A stretch of DNA of 64,000 nucleotides from Desmodus rotundus (taxonomy: Eukaryota > Chordata > Mammalia > Chiroptera > Phyllostomidae), in the NCBI RefSeq assembly GCF_022682495.2, contig NC_071389.1, forward strand, positions 180,960,556 to 181,024,555, given 5' to 3'. Positions within the stretch are counted from its first letter, which is position 1. Every line of letters begins with the position of its first letter. Positions 33,850 to 46,090 of the stretch are shown here, in pieces. The translations under genes and the position numbers were made by a program. The notes under the pieces are model-generated. The model was not told the DNA's origin. It saw only the letters and a program-made list of their open reading frames with translations, and did no database searches.

Positions 33850-34085
33850 GGAGTGGGTTCTGCTGTGAGTAACAATGGTTCACACATTGTAGAAGTTTAT
33901 TTCTCTCTCACTGTAAAGAAGCTCGGGACCCCATCCACGGTGCCGAGATCCAGGGTCCTTCTGTCTTGTCTCTCTGTTGTTATCAGTGTGAGGCTTCTGT
34001 TTCACTGCCCCGATGGCGGCTCAAGACTCAGGCGTCACAACCACATTCCAGCAGTAGAAAGAAAAGGGACTAAGAAAGAAGCACC
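33850..34085. mobile_element. Unclassified ancient interspersed repeat
   Basis: Contains 'gaagtttatttctctctcac', 'tgtaaagaagctcggg' and 'cgatggcggctcaag', a pattern I associate with old mammalian interspersed repeats but cannot assign to a family. Confidence 0.4.
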
Positions 34086-34095
34086 CTCTCCTCTT

Positions 34096-34321
34096 AAAAA
34101 ATTAAAAAAAACATTTTTTATCTTTTAGAAAGAGGGGAAAGGAGGGAGAAAGAGAGGGAGAAAAACATCAGTGTAAGAGAGAACCATCAATCTGTTGCCT
34201 CTTGCACACCTTAACTGGGGATCGAACCCCCAACCCAAGCATGTACCCTGACTGGGAATCGAACTGGCAACTTTTTGCTTTGTAGGACGATGCTCAACCA
34301 GCCGAGCCACACTGGTCAGGG
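34096..34321 (-). mobile_element. VES SINE, antisense
   Basis: Reverse-orientation copy with an A/T-rich tail, 'gaaagaggggaaaggaggga', a duplicated GGGGATCGAACC / GGGAATCGAAC segment and the terminal CACACTGGTCAGGG head. It lies in intron 6. Confidence 0.9.
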
Positions 34322-35054
34322 TCCCTTCCTTTTCTTTTATCACTTTGAAATTATTATGTAAATGTATGGCATCTGGTTGCATATAATCAATCAACAATAT
34401 TCTTACAATTTCTGCTTTGCTCCTATTTAGTCTTAATTTTAAAGGTTTTCTGTAGTTGGAAAATGAGTCAGAACCAAGAAAACAGGTTTAATTATTTAAA
34501 AATACATTTTGGAAAAATTTAAATGCATCTACTATTTGTTACCAATGAAGAAATGTGGAGACCAAAAATCAAAAGGTTCATTTGCTTTGTGGTGCCAGAC
34601 TTCTTTAAAAACTATAGCAATTTAAAGATACTCCTCTGTGCAAAATGCATTTGCAGATCTGTCCGGGAGACTTACAATTGGCAAAGAAAGCATTTCCACT
34701 ACCCAGCAATGATTTTGCTGCTCCGTAGCTGTATTGCCTCACTCTGCGGTAGGTTGTAGATGGCTGCCTTTCTGCAGAGCCGATCTGGTACAGGGGGTGC
34801 TGACCGGAGCACCCTCTCCTATTTAGGACGCTTCCTGGAAGTTGCAGAGGACCCTTTACTTCTATTCTGTTGGGCAGAGCTTCATCATATGGCCATTCCC
34901 AGGTACACTGGAGGCTGAGAAATGGAATCTTTATTCCCACTGGTTGTATGTGCAGGGGAAAATTGAAATCCGAAAAATTGAAAACCTTTCTTTCATGACT
35001 AAGAAAGAACGGAGGAATAGATTTTGGACAACTTTCAGATCTTTTCCACACGCT

Positions 35055-35205
35055 CCCTGTCTAACCAGTGAGGAAACAGAGGGGCGGAGAGGCAAGATAA
35101 TTTTCCTCAAGTCATGCACCTTGGAAGTGGGGGGGTTGAGACTCCAGGGCATCTGGGCTTCTCAGACCTGAGCTCTTCTATCCACTGCACTGCACTGTCT
35201 TCTAA
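35055..35205 (-). mobile_element. MIR fragment, antisense
   Basis: Shows 'cagtgaggaaacagagg', then 'gataattttcctcaagtca' and 'ctcttctatccactgcactg', the reverse MIR layout. Diverged. Confidence 0.55.
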
Positions 35206-35344
35206 TCTGATTGTAGGGAAATGGGGGGGGGTAGGTGCATTGAGGGCGTGAAAGGCCATGTGAATGGTGGTTTGGTGGCAGGTGCCTGGCCTGTGGATGG
35301 AATCAAGGTCTCAGTCCTGCTCGGTTACCCCTCCCCTGGTTCAG

Positions 35345-35860
35345 CAGTTTGCAAATGGTTTAATCTCAAGACCCCTTTACAGTCTTAAAAATGATTGAGG
35401 ATGCCAAAGAGATTTTCTTTATGTGGGTTATATCTATTAATATTTACAACCTTAGATATTAAAGCTGAGAAATTTAAGTCATGTTAATTTATTTAAAAAT
35501 AATCAATCCATTATATTTTACATGAGTAACATCTTTTAAATAAAAATAACTATAAATTCTAAACAATAAAAATGGTTAGGGAGAAGAACGGCACTGTTGC
35601 TCAGCTTTTCAGGTCTCCTCACTGCCTGGCTTAGGAGAAATCAGCTGGGTTCTCCTATCCGCTCCTGCACTCAGTCGGTTGTGAGATTGCACATCACAGC
35701 CTCTGGAAAATTCCACTGTGCACTTGCAAAAGAATGGGGTCAAAAAGGGCCAATAACATCTTATTATTGTCATAAAAATGGCTATTATCAATGGACCCCA
35801 AAAAGGATCTTGGGAGTCTGTAGTGGGTCCCTGGACCGCACTGTTTGACATGCTGGCCTA
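35345..35860. mobile_element. Charlie-like (hAT) DNA transposon fragment
   Basis: Starts near 'ttaatctcaagacccctttac', has the internal 'tatgtgggttatatctatta' block and ends near 'gtgggtccctggaccgcact'. The same blocks, in the same order, occur in intron 13 (53985-54485), so the two are related copies. I assign them to hAT-Charlie from the terminal pattern; no ORF remains. Confidence 0.55.
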
Positions 35861-37869
35861 GTATGTTCTTCACTCTCTCCATGCCTCCGAATCCAAACCT
35901 AAAAGACTGTACTTGTCTCACCTTTCCTGAAGGAGCTTTGTGTTCTTTGCAGGTGTCTTGGCGCCTCAGAAGGCTCCATTTGTGGGAGTGGGGCATGCAG
36001 TGGTCTCTGAAACTACCTGATCTGTTCAGGAAACCATCAGTAACGTAGGAGGTGGGGAGTGGGGAGGGATGAACTGGGGAGGTAGGCCGGTCAGATCCTG
36101 GGAGGCCTGGCCTGGCTGCCTCCCTAAGGAGCCAGAACTTGGCCTTCTAGGCTGGGCTGGGATGTAGTCAGATTTGCCTATTTCATACTGACCTGGACTC
36201 GCTGTTGCAGATGTACAGGCCACACAGCCAAAGCTTGTTGAGTGAAGGCTTGGTCACCCCCTGCCTGCTGATATCTCTGCCCTGGATCTGACACGGTGCC
36301 AGCTCCAACTTGGACTTATTTCTGTGGAGATGTCTTGTCTTGGGAACTGGCTGGGCTGGCAGGGCTACCTCTGGTGGACAGAGAAGCCTGGGGGCAGGGA
36401 GAGCAGCTGGAGGTGCCACTGTGCTGCGGCTCTGGCGGCGGGCAGTCTGCCTGGCCCTCAGACTGCGGTCACTCTAGTAGGCCAACCAAGTGCAGGCCAG
36501 GGCTGAAGAGGAAGACTGGAGGGTGAGATGGGAGGACAGACCTCTCCTTTTGTCTTTGCTGAGAAAGCAAACCGAGCCAGGTTCCAGGTGCCAACGGTAG
36601 AGGCCAAAGGGATTGTTCTAAGAAGGGAGGTGGCTGTTTCTGCAGAAATCCACTCCCATCCTGCAGACAAATAATCAGAAAACACCCTTCTTGTCAGGCT
36701 TTCTGTAAACCATTTAATACCTCAAGGGACCTCCCCGGAAATGTGCTGGAGTCCTGTTCCCACTTTTCCTTTGAACAGGAAAAAAAAATGGACGGGGGCC
36801 AGCTGGAGACGGGCCGTGCTGGACGCTTTCCCACTGTTGCTCTGACAGGGGAGAGGACACTGGATGCCTGGGTCTCTTCTGTCCGCTGGCTTGACTGTCC
36901 TGCTGGTGTGAACCCCGGGGGCCTGGTTGTGCCTGTGCCTGCAGGGTCAGTCCTGTGGTGCAGGGATGGCCCCACGCCACCGTCCTGCAGACCAGGTGAT
37001 GGCAGCAGTGACTAGAAACAGACCCATGGAGTTGCCTGTTTAGGGTTTTTTTTTTCTAGTTTTCACTTATGGGTGGGGAAAGAGATGGGTAAGAACTGAG
37101 CACCTGGCCCTTTCAGGGTGGCCCTCAGCTGCCCTTTAAGAGTCCAGTAACCCCACTCTTTGACTGTCATTTCCAGTGGGGCAGATGGTATGGCAGAGGC
37201 CTCTTCCCCTGAACCTTAGGAGATTCTTAGACCTGCCTGTTACAGAAAGGTCCTCCCTCACCCTTCTACCAGAAAGAAACTCACTTTGTTCTGGAGAGGT
37301 GTGACCATCCCCATCACAGAGTAACAAAATCAGCTCCTCTCTTCACCATGGAGCCCCCAGATAGTAGTGCATTGATGATTTTGCCATGGCAACCATTCAT
37401 CCTGCTGAGCCCAGAGGGATGGAGATGGGAAAAGGGACAAAGATGTCCTTCCGTCCTGCTAGTGACCTGCTCACCATTCTGGAGGATAAAACCTAATGGC
37501 AGGAGGGACAGTGGAAGGGATCTCTCTGGTGGCCAGGATATTGAGGAGGAGGATGACACCGTGTATCATTCTAAACCTTTATGTGCATTATTCCATTCAC
37601 TCTTCACTCAGTCTTTTTGGGTGGGCGCTGTTATCTTCATCATCCCTGCCTTCTAGAGGAGATGGGATTAAGTAAACCGCCAGCGATCTACCACTAGCTT
37701 GGGGAAGAAGTGGAACTTGGATCGGGGCTGTGAAGTCAAAACAAGTCCAGGGCAGGACTGTTCCTGACATAGTCTTCAGAAACCTCAGTTTCCCCTGTGT
37801 GAGATGATTGGGTGGCAAATGGAAGGATGCATGTGTCACCCAAGACCTCAGTCATGGGGCCTACGAGAG

Positions 37870-38060
37870 TGGTCCTCATTTGTTGATAGCTTGCTCAGTG
37901 CCAGGTCCTGTATGTCTTCACACCACCTACAAGGCAGTCCTGTTATGTCCCCATTGTACTCAGGACACCCTTCTCTAATGAGGTGAGGATGTGTCTCAGT
38001 CCCCACCACAGTCAGTGGCAGAGCTGGGCTGAAGCCTATGCTTTTGCTCAGCCACACAGG
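37870..38060 (-). mobile_element. MIR fragment, antisense
   Basis: Order of blocks: 'gctcagtgccaggtcctgta', 'ccattgtactcagga', 'gtcagtggcagagctggg'. Diverged reverse MIR. Confidence 0.5.
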
Positions 38061-39555
38061 GTTGTAGGCTCTCCGACCTGAGGGAAGTGAGTCAGGAGGG
38101 CAGCTCATGGAGGGAGTGCTGCTGTCAGCAGTTGGCCCTCAACATGCAGAGCTGCTAATTGTCCTCACCCTCAAGTCTGCAGCAGCTGCAGCTTTCTCAG
38201 GTGCAGAAGGAACCAGCCATGCCCAAATGCTCGGGCCCTCTGAGCCCTGGGCTGCCCCCGTGCCCCTCCCTGTTCCTGGGCCTGCTGCAGTCCGGGTGCA
38301 TCCGTGGCTCTCTGCACTATCCACCTGGTTCTGATGGCAGACTCCGTGCAGTCTGGGCAGGGGGCAAGGCCCCAGCTCAGTGGCACCGTGAACAGGGCAC
38401 AGATTTCCCTAGAGCCCCAGCAGGTCCCTGTCCCTGGGGCTGCCAGGGTGGTTCTGGCGGATGGTGAGCAGCACTGGGTCAGATTTCTATTCCTTCAGGC
38501 CCCCCACGGTGCCACAAAAGATGAGGCCCCAGGCCTGGCTCCTGGCTCCTGGCACACCCAGTGGAGGTCATTTCTAGTGGCAATACTGTGTAGCGTCAAA
38601 TCAACAATGTTGATGCTAAGACACACTAAGAAAGAAAAAGCTGCCACTTCAAGTGTAATATCAATTGTAAGCTGCACTCCAGTTTCCGAGATGCAGAACT
38701 GTGAGAAAGATGTGCATTTGGAATAATTAAAGCACAGAACACAGAGATGTTCGCAAATACAACACACAGGAGTGTTTGTTTATACTAATGTGCCGCAGGA
38801 GAAGTCAATGACAACAGTTCCAAGCCTGCAATATGCTAAGATGCGAGAAGAGCCCGTGGCTGGTGGAGTGTCTCTAGGACAGTTCAGAGAATCCTAGCCT
38901 GTTTTTGATGGCGGGCACTGGTCCTGCTGGGCCCAGGAATCCCCTGGGGAATGTTGACGAGAGGATTGCTGAACTCCGTCTCCATCACACGGAATTTTAA
39001 TCCCTGGGGGTACCGCCCAGGAATGTCTACTTTATAAAACTCCTTCTCCCATCTCCTCGTTTATAGTGGAGCAGGCCAATGTCATGGAGCAGAGGTGACT
39101 TGGTCTGTGCAAAACAGAAGCTGATCCGCATTCCTGGACCCTGAAGCCGCATGTCGTCCTGCGGAGTTCCACATGAACTCCAAGTTCGGCGTTCTTTTCA
39201 CTATTTTTCTCCCTCTCTACTCTTTCCCTTCAAGGGATGCTGACTGCCACCGCAGTGCAAGGGCCTTGGGCCCTGCTTTTCCAGGGCTCAGTTTAGGAGG
39301 CAACCTCAGTCTCAGTGCACTTCCCATAGCATGGGTCCAATGTCTTTCCTTTGACTGATGGACTGTTTGATTTGATAACTGTTGCTAACCCCCGACTAGG
39401 TGCCAGGCACTGTCCCTGTATGAGGGAACTTCCTGCGTTTTCAGGGCAGGGCTGGGTCTCCATCGAGCCACACTCATGAGGACACTAAGTGAGCGCGGTG
39501 AGGAGCCAGGGCCCCATGCTGCTGCCCTCACTGAGGTGGTATCTTGTTCCTGCAG

Positions 39556-39772
39556 GGCCCCTGGGAGCAGTGCCAGCTTCTGAAGCATGCCTCGGTGTTT
39601 GCCCGCTGCCACCCTCAGGTGGACCCCGAGCCTTTCGTGGCCCTGTGTGAAATGACCCTGTGCACGTGCACCCAGGGGCTGAGATGCCCTTGCACGGCCC
39701 TCCTGGAGTATGCCCGGGCCTGTGCCCAGCAGGGGATAATATTGTATGACTGGACCAAGCAGAGCGTATGCC
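39556..39772 (+). CDS. VWF: VWF exon 7: C8-1 module of D1
   Basis: This 217-nt exon encodes residues 220 to 292 (part). It is the cysteine-rich C8 module: [20 protein letters not shown], then a Cys-Thr-Cys and Arg-Cys-Pro-Cys cluster and Tyr-Ala-Arg-Ala-Cys-Ala. Arg273, known as a site of human loss-of-secretion variants, is conserved (CGG at 39715-39717). The cysteine pattern matches human; several non-cysteine positions differ. Donor GTAAGT is consensus and acceptor TTCCTGCAG is good. Phase 1 end. Confidence 0.98.
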
Positions 39773-41461
39773 GTAAGTCGCTGCCCACCCTCTGAGGCTA
39801 GGGAGGTGCTTGGGGTCCGGGGAAGAGTGGTGTCTGTCCTGGAGTGTCCCTCAGGAAGCTCTCAGTCTGTGTCTTAATCGTGCCCCTTTACCATACCCTA
39901 GCCAGACAGTGCCTGCCAAGCCGCCACGTTTCTGGACCCAGTTCCTGCACACCCCCTGCCCTTTGTCACCTGGCCATAGAGTGCTGGCCCACAGAGGAAG
40001 TCCCCTCCCTTCAAGGCTGTGACGAGGCTTGAGAGGCCTTCCCAAGGTCTCCATGCCATTTCTCCTGCTTCTGTTCGCACATCATGCCTCACCTGGTTCC
40101 CTGTGACTCCCTCAGAAAATCCATCCCCCAGATGCAAAAATGTTCTCTGTCTGTGAGCAGAATCTCGGCAGCACGGCAACTTCAGTTAGTATCTTTGCTG
40201 ACTGCCTGTCTGAATGGATGAAGAGCAGGGAGTTGGCACACTGTCCACGCATGATCCTGGAGATCCTGGAAGCTTTTATTAAATTTTCCCCTTTCATTAA
40301 ATCAGCCTTCTGCCGCCCAGGCCCAGTGCTCACCACTCCTTCCACCTTACCTCATGGCGCCTGTGGTTTTGACCTGATCTCATTGGGTCCCTGGTCATTG
40401 ACATTGTCACCATCCCCAGATAATCATGACTAGGGAGGAGCTTGTCCGGTCACCCTGCAAGAAGCCTCCTCTCTCCCCTGCCTTTCCACCGATCAAAGCT
40501 GTGCAGACGAACAGCCAGTCTGCAGTAATCACACAGCACCGAGAGAGGTGGGGGAGCCGGTCAAGTATCTGTACCACACACGCAGTTTTCAGTTCGCGTT
40601 TTTTCAGCTTATTAGTTAGAGCTTTTCATGTTTGCTGTGGAATATGAGGAAGGCAGCTGTTAGCCACTAGGTTCTCATCTGTAAGGTGGAGGGGCTGTTT
40701 TTGTTTGTTTGTTTTAGGTCTTTAGAGGTAGGGCGGGGGAGACACCTGATGTTTCCTGGGTGAGAGGGGATTTGGGGCAACTGTTTGGTGTCATGAAACC
40801 CGAAAAGAGTTCTGATCCTTTGGTTGGCCTGCATGTCAGTCAGCCACGGGGTTGGAGAGAGAGGAAGAGAGCCAGCCCTTGCCCACGAGTTGCTGGGTCC
40901 ATTGGGGAGGACAGATGCTTAGGTGCCAGGCTCTGAAGGCAGTCCTGTAGCACGGGGGAATAAAAACAGGGGCGGTGGGTGTGAATGCTTTACACCCTGT
41001 ATGGGGCCTTAGAGTGGGGCCAGCTTCATGAGAGAAAGGGGCCCGCAGAGGAGATTGTGATGCAGACATCATTTACTCCTCGCTCGGCCCCCGGGGGCCA
41101 TTGATTTTCAGCCCAGAGGGGTTTGGTATCGTCCTGAGAGGGTTTTACCTGAAAGAGACAGAGCAGAGGGGTGCAAAAAAAGTGCCAAGTTGTCCGTGGA
41201 GAACAGATGACCAAGAAGAAAGGGTGGTGGTCCCAGGGGACCCTGCTGGGTCTTAGCCAGGCTCTACAAGATGAAAGATGTTTCTTCAGGGAAGGGGGTT
41301 GGGTGGAAGGGCCCTTGGCCCTTGGGATGCCATTGGGATAGAGATGGCCCTGGGCCCTGAAGACTGAGGGGAGCAGACCAAGGGGGCATAAGTACCGTGT
41401 GGCTTGTGAGGTGCTGTGTGGAGGGAACTGCTCTGGGGAGACGCTGAGCTTTCTCTTTCAG
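39773..41461 (+). other. VWF: VWF intron 7
   Basis: 1689 bp, GT-AG (acceptor TTTCTCTTTCAG). No clear repeat or second gene; mostly unique sequence. Confidence 0.9.
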
Positions 41462-41584
41462 GACCGGCATGCCCGGCTGGCATGGAGTACAAGGAGTGCG
41501 TGTCCCCTTGCACCAGAACCTGCCAGAGCCTGCACATCAATGAAGTGTGTCAGGAGCAATGTGTGGATGGCTGCAGCTGCCCGG
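41462..41584 (+). CDS. VWF: VWF exon 8: TIL-1 module of D1
   Basis: This 123-nt exon encodes residues 292 (part) to 333 (part). It opens the trypsin-inhibitor-like (TIL) module that closes D1: [32 protein letters not shown]teines are conserved. The codon shared with exon 7 reads Arg where I recall Ser in human. Donor GTAATA is weaker than consensus. Confidence 0.97.
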
Positions 41585-42351
41585 GTAATAAACTTTCCAC
41601 TTTATTTACTCATCTGAGACCTTGCCAGTGCTCTTGGCTGAGGGCAGCCAGATGAAAGCCGCTTGTGTTTGTTCCCCATCGCTGAAATCAGAGGCCTTTT
41701 ATTTGTTTTCTAAAAGTCTTCATGCAGAGAGGTCAGGAATGAGCCGGTATTTATTTTTAATTTATGTTTTCCTGTTGTACTGTATCCATGAAAGCACCTG
41801 TGTCTAGGTGCCAACAGTGACTTTGTTTGGGGAGCATGTGGCCCAAGCCGATGGCAGTTTTGTAGGAAGTCGTTCCCAGGAGAGACTTTGTGAGCTTTGG
41901 TGAAAACCCTGTTAAATTAGGAAGAGTGAGTCCTGTGTGTTTTGACTCATGACTTTCCTACGGGAAGACCTTGAACACAACTCTTGTCTTGTTTTCATCT
42001 GTAAAATGGCGATGAATTATCTTCCCCCCTCTCATTGCATAAATGTGAAAGGTTAACGTCCCACAAGTTTTTTGAGCTTCCTGGAAGAACTCCTCAGCCT
42101 AGACTCATGACTTCTTTACTGAGAGAGCTTGAGGAAAACTCTTTCCTCATTTCTTCATCAGGAGAGTGGAGATTAGCAATCCCCCTCGCTTAGGTTGCAC
42201 TAATGTGAGAGATTAACGTCACAGAACAAGTTCTCCAGCTTCCTGGAAGAAGCCCTAGGCTGATGATGATCCCCCATGGGGATTCTATAGTTATGAGATG
42301 AGTAATGATGATGACAAGTTTGAGTCTGTGCCTTGATGCCCTTGAACCCAG
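41585..42351 (+). other. VWF: VWF intron 8
   Basis: 767 bp, GT-AG. Contains a diverged tandem duplication of about 158 bp (41946-42261). Nothing else recognised. Confidence 0.9.
41946..42261 (+). repeat. Diverged tandem duplication, about 158-bp unit
   Basis: Two consecutive units start CTCATGACTT (41946 and 42104). Both contain TTAACGTC and GAGCTTCCTGGAAGAA / CAGCTTCCTGGAAGAA near their ends. The copies differ by substitutions and small gaps, so the duplication is old. Confidence 0.75.
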
Positions 42352-42463
42352 AGGGACAGCTCCTTGATGAAGGCCGCTGTGTGGAAGGCGCTGAGTGTTC
42401 CTGTGTGCATGCTGGGAAGCGGTACCCTCCAGGCGCCTCCCTCTCGAGAGACTGCAACACCTG
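42352..42463 (+). CDS. VWF: VWF exon 9: end of TIL-1 / E-like segment
   Basis: This 112-nt exon encodes residues 333 (part) to 370 (part). It completes TIL-1 and enters the short E module: [29 protein letters not shown]. Human is very similar in memory (Glu-Cys-Pro-Cys). Acceptor GAACCCAG has a weak pyrimidine tract and donor GTAACT is sub-consensus, so this exon may be the most splice-sensitive in the set. Confidence 0.96.
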
Positions 42464-43447
42464 GTAACTGGTGGTCTGGGGCAGCTGCCCAGGGGCTGTG
42501 GAGGGGAAGCCTGGGCAGTAGGGGCAGTGGCAGGTGGAACAGGACCTGGCCTGGGCTTAGGGAGTAGAGGTTGAGGTAGGGGGAAGGCTAGGGGAAGGTC
42601 AAGGAAGTCAATGATGGCAAGCAAGGATGATACTACAGATATGCCTAGAGGGGGCAGGAGCAGGGAGGGAAGGACTTTACATGCAAATAACATCTCTAGC
42701 TTTCCCCCAAACTAAACTATGCTTTAATAAATGACTCTTTCTTCCTGGAGAGGGACTATGTAACAGTCAGCAAGCCACAGACAGTTCTTCACTCCTTGAG
42801 ATCATTTACCTGTGAGGTGGAAGGAGGCAGCGGTGCCCATGGAAACTCATGCAGGCCTGCCCTCCACGGTTCTCTGCAATCAGCCAGGCCTAGCCTGGGT
42901 TTCCATCTCTGCTTAGTTCAAATCGTCTCCTCAAGAAGCTCCTCTGGATGTTTCCTCTGGTTAACTTCACCTGCCCCTGCACACAGGGAATGTAACGTCT
43001 CATTCTGTCTCCACGCCTATTCTCTTTGCTGTCTTTCCCTACTTGGCAGGCTTCCAGGAGTTTCCCGGGCCTGCCGGACATGATTCTTGGTGTTACTCCT
43101 TTCGACAGCTTTTCCTTCCTCTCTCCCATTAGCTCTGTGTGTGTGGGTGTGAACGTGTGCACTGGTGAGATTCGGGGCAGGAATTTGATTGCTTAGTGCC
43201 CCAGCTGTTTTGGTTTGTCTATTTCTCTGTCAGAGTTTCTTCCCTTTGGCATTCTCTCTAAGGTTCCTCTGTGGCCAAAGCCCTGTCCTGCACACCTTTA
43301 ACCTCATGAAGGCCCTCCAGCACCAGCTCCTTTCCTCTCCCAGATCCCTCCCTTTGGGGGGGGGGTGGTATCTGTGGAGAGCGTCTAAACTGTCCATGTA
43401 CCTGTGTTTGCAGAACGACCCATGACCTGTGCTTTTCTCTCCAATAG
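42464..43447 (+). other. VWF: VWF intron 9
   Basis: 984 bp, GT-AG (acceptor TCTCTCCAATAG). No repeat or gene recognised. Confidence 0.9.
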
Positions 43448-43494
43448 CATTTGCCGAAACGGCCTGTGGATCTGCAGCAATGAAGAATGTCCAG
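43448..43494 (+). CDS. VWF: VWF exon 10: linker between D1 and D2
   Basis: A 47-nt micro-exon-sized exon encoding residues 370 (part) to 386 (part): [45 protein letters not shown]. It ends the E-like module and leads into VWD2. Length and both phases (2 in, 1 out) equal the human exon. Donor GTAGGT is strong; its small size is a family feature, not an anomaly. Confidence 0.97.
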
Positions 43495-44149
43495 GTAGGT
43501 GACCTTTTGCTCATCCTCTCCCTTCTCTGAATGGAGAGGTATATGTCCTCCCTTACTAGCCACACCTCAAGGCAGGGAGAAGGTGGCCTCTCTGCGTGGG
43601 CTGGATGCAACCCCTTGGCCAGAGCTCTGGTTTCAGATGCCAGCTGTGCCAACCCACTCCCGGGCCAGCCAAGGGGGAATGCACCTGGGCTAAGGTTTTG
43701 CTGTCCTTTTCTCATGAGAAAAGGATTAAGGTTGAATGCGCTATAAAAACTGTAAGGTCATGGTTGATTAAACAAAGATGACTCAAATTCTTTGGAAAAT
43801 TAAGAGGAAGAAAGGCCTGGTAGTTCTGGTAATTCTTTAAGCTTGAAGTGAGAATTACTGGAGTTTTCTGGAATGCCTGATATGAAGACCATGCTTGGCA
43901 TGGTCCAAGAGCTAGAAAAATCAGACCACCAAGGATTCCTCCTACCCTCTCCTCCCCATGGAAAATCTATTTAGGAAAAGTTGTCTTATAATCCCTGCCT
44001 TTTACTTTCTCCTCTGTTTGGCCCCAAACTCTACATTCTATTTACTGCAAACTTCGCCCATTCGAAGCTCCCTTCTCTCTCACCCCCCAAGGGCTGGGGA
44101 TCTTCTCCTGCCAGGTCTCCCCTTTGTGGTCATTCATGTGGTGTTTGCT

Positions 44150-44335
44150 TTGTGTTAGGCCATATGCTAAGCACTTTACAGGTATTGCCTCATTACAACA
44201 ACCTGTGAGGCAGATATAATTTATCTTCATTTTACAAAAGAGGAAACAGACTCAGAGAGGTTAAGTAATTTGCCCAAGATTACACAGCTGCTAAGCAACA
44301 GAGACAGGACTCAAATTCACAAGTGCCTGACTTTT
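44150..44335 (-). mobile_element. MIR SINE, antisense
   Basis: Well-preserved MIR core in reverse: 'aaagaggaaacagactcagag', 'aggttaagtaatttgcccaag', 'ttacacagctgctaagcaac'. Ancient and non-coding. Confidence 0.9.
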
Positions 44336-45616
44336 ACTTTTGCCCTTCCCTCTACTTTCCCTCCTAGTCCATGATTTGTCCCTTTGTAGGAGGATCTTTT
44401 CCATTCTTCATGGGCTCTAGAGAGGCCTTACACTTAGTTAAAGACCAGCTCAGCCTCAACTTGTGTGGTGGATACTGCTTTGTGGGTCCCCGTGTTTGTG
44501 GAGTGCAATAAAAAATTGCAAGGCATGCAGCAATGTCAGGCTTCCTTCCCTGTGGCCCTAAGAGGCCACATTGGCTTTGGTGGGCTAACAGGGGGTTGAG
44601 CTTGGATACTGGGATCATGTTTAGGGTCTGTGGCTTTAAGGTCACTTAAGACCTTACCCAGTGCTTGCTATAATGGGAAAATTCTGCAACTAGCTGGAAA
44701 GCGGGCACAAGGGATAGGACAATTAATTCGGCCAGGGATGGCTAGCTAGCCAGGTCTGTGCAATTCTTAAAGGAAGTACAAAGGATGAAAGATTGTTCTT
44801 GCAAGTGACATCAGTGCTCCAATTTCACATAATTATACCCCGTGAAAGACCTAAGGAGCCTGTTGAAAGACAGATAAGATTGCTGCAATTGACCTGTGAA
44901 AAAACTTTTAATATCTAAATAATGAGCATTTCTTGTATGAGATCTGTGAGCCACAGTAGATGGAATTAGTAATTCAACTCACTGTGTTTTGTCAGATTCA
45001 CTACCAGATTAGGAATTCTTAATAACCACTTTCCATAGGGAGGGTCTTCCATCCATCCATCCATCCACCCTTCCAACAATTATTTGAACATCCTCTGTGT
45101 ACATGATGGAATGCTTGGTCTGGGGTAGACAATAATATCCATTGGTCTTCAATTCAAAAATTAGAAAATAGCTTTGCTGAGGATGCAGGAAGTTTTCTTG
45201 AAGGCTGGACGGGAGGATCACCGGCTCCAACCATGCAGTCTACTGAGTGGTTTAATATTTTGCCCACCCCATTACTAAGCCATTGCTCTGCATATTTAAA
45301 GCCTTGGCTCTGACCTTCTACTTCTAGTTCTGGAGTTTAGTTGGTTGTTGCCTCCCAGTCCATTCCAACCTCTAGGACAAAGGCATATTTATACACCTTG
45401 CCATGAGCAGCTGGTAGTGGGCCTGTCTTATGCTCCCAGTGTGATGACTGCTGGTAGAGCTTCTGTTGGGAAGGTTCTAGAAGGCAGCATACTTGGTTCT
45501 GCCAGTGAAGCAAAGAGCATACCAGAGCTTCTTTGCAGTCCCTGGAAGAGCTGATGTCATGAGCCTTCGAAAGAGAGAGCTGGGTTTTGGTTCTCTGGAA
45601 TGAGACGATAGTGCAC

Positions 45617-46090
45617 CAGTTATCTATTGCTGTGTAACAAATTATCTCCACACTCAGCAAACAACACTCATGTATTATCTCAGTCTTTCTGCATGTTAGG
45701 AGTCTGTATGTGGCTTAGCTGGGTGCTTCTGGCCCAAGGTCTCTCATGAAACTGCAGTCAAGTTATTGACTGGACTGTGGTCTCATCTGAAGTCCCCATT
45801 TGGGTGAGGGGATCACTCTGAGGCTGACTCGTGCAATGATGACAGGCTTTGGTCCCTCCTTATATGGACCCCTCCATGCGGCTGCCTCATGACATGGCAG
45901 CTGGCTTTCCCTGGGATGAGTGATGTCAGAGAGAGTGAGGGAGAGCTGCCCAGACAGAAGTCACGGTCTTTTAAAACCCTGATCTCCAAAGCGACATCCT
46001 TTGCTTCTGCTGATCATATTTTCTAGAAACAAGTCAACATGTCTGTCTACACACACGGTGAGGGGGTCACAGAAAGACATGAATACAGTG
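45617..46090 (-). mobile_element. Probable ancient LTR fragment
   Basis: 'Caccagttatctattgctgtg' and 'taacaaattatctccacactc' match the start of a widespread reversed mammalian repeat with a pyrimidine- and CTGG-rich interior. Class uncertain (MLT or ERVL type). Confidence 0.45.

Larger units (their letters stand above)
25707..39555 (+). other. VWF: VWF intron 6 (largest in window)
   Basis: 13,849 bp, GT-AG. It contains an antisense MaLR-type LTR split by a full half-L1 insertion (26205-28345), a GGGA-rich tract near 29155-29195, an inverted CCAAT pair (29449-29501), an unidentified old repeat (33850-34085), a VES SINE (34096-34321), a Charlie-like DNA transposon (35345-35860) and several MIR pieces (35055-35205, 37870-38060). 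28,400-33,800 is mostly unique, with an L2-like stretch near 32,440-32,600. No other gene seen. Confidence 0.9.

Noticed and set aside
42190..42693. A 167-codon minus-strand frame across exon 9
   Set aside because: Low-complexity Pro/Leu/Ser composition, antisense to a real exon and its flanking introns; no domain.
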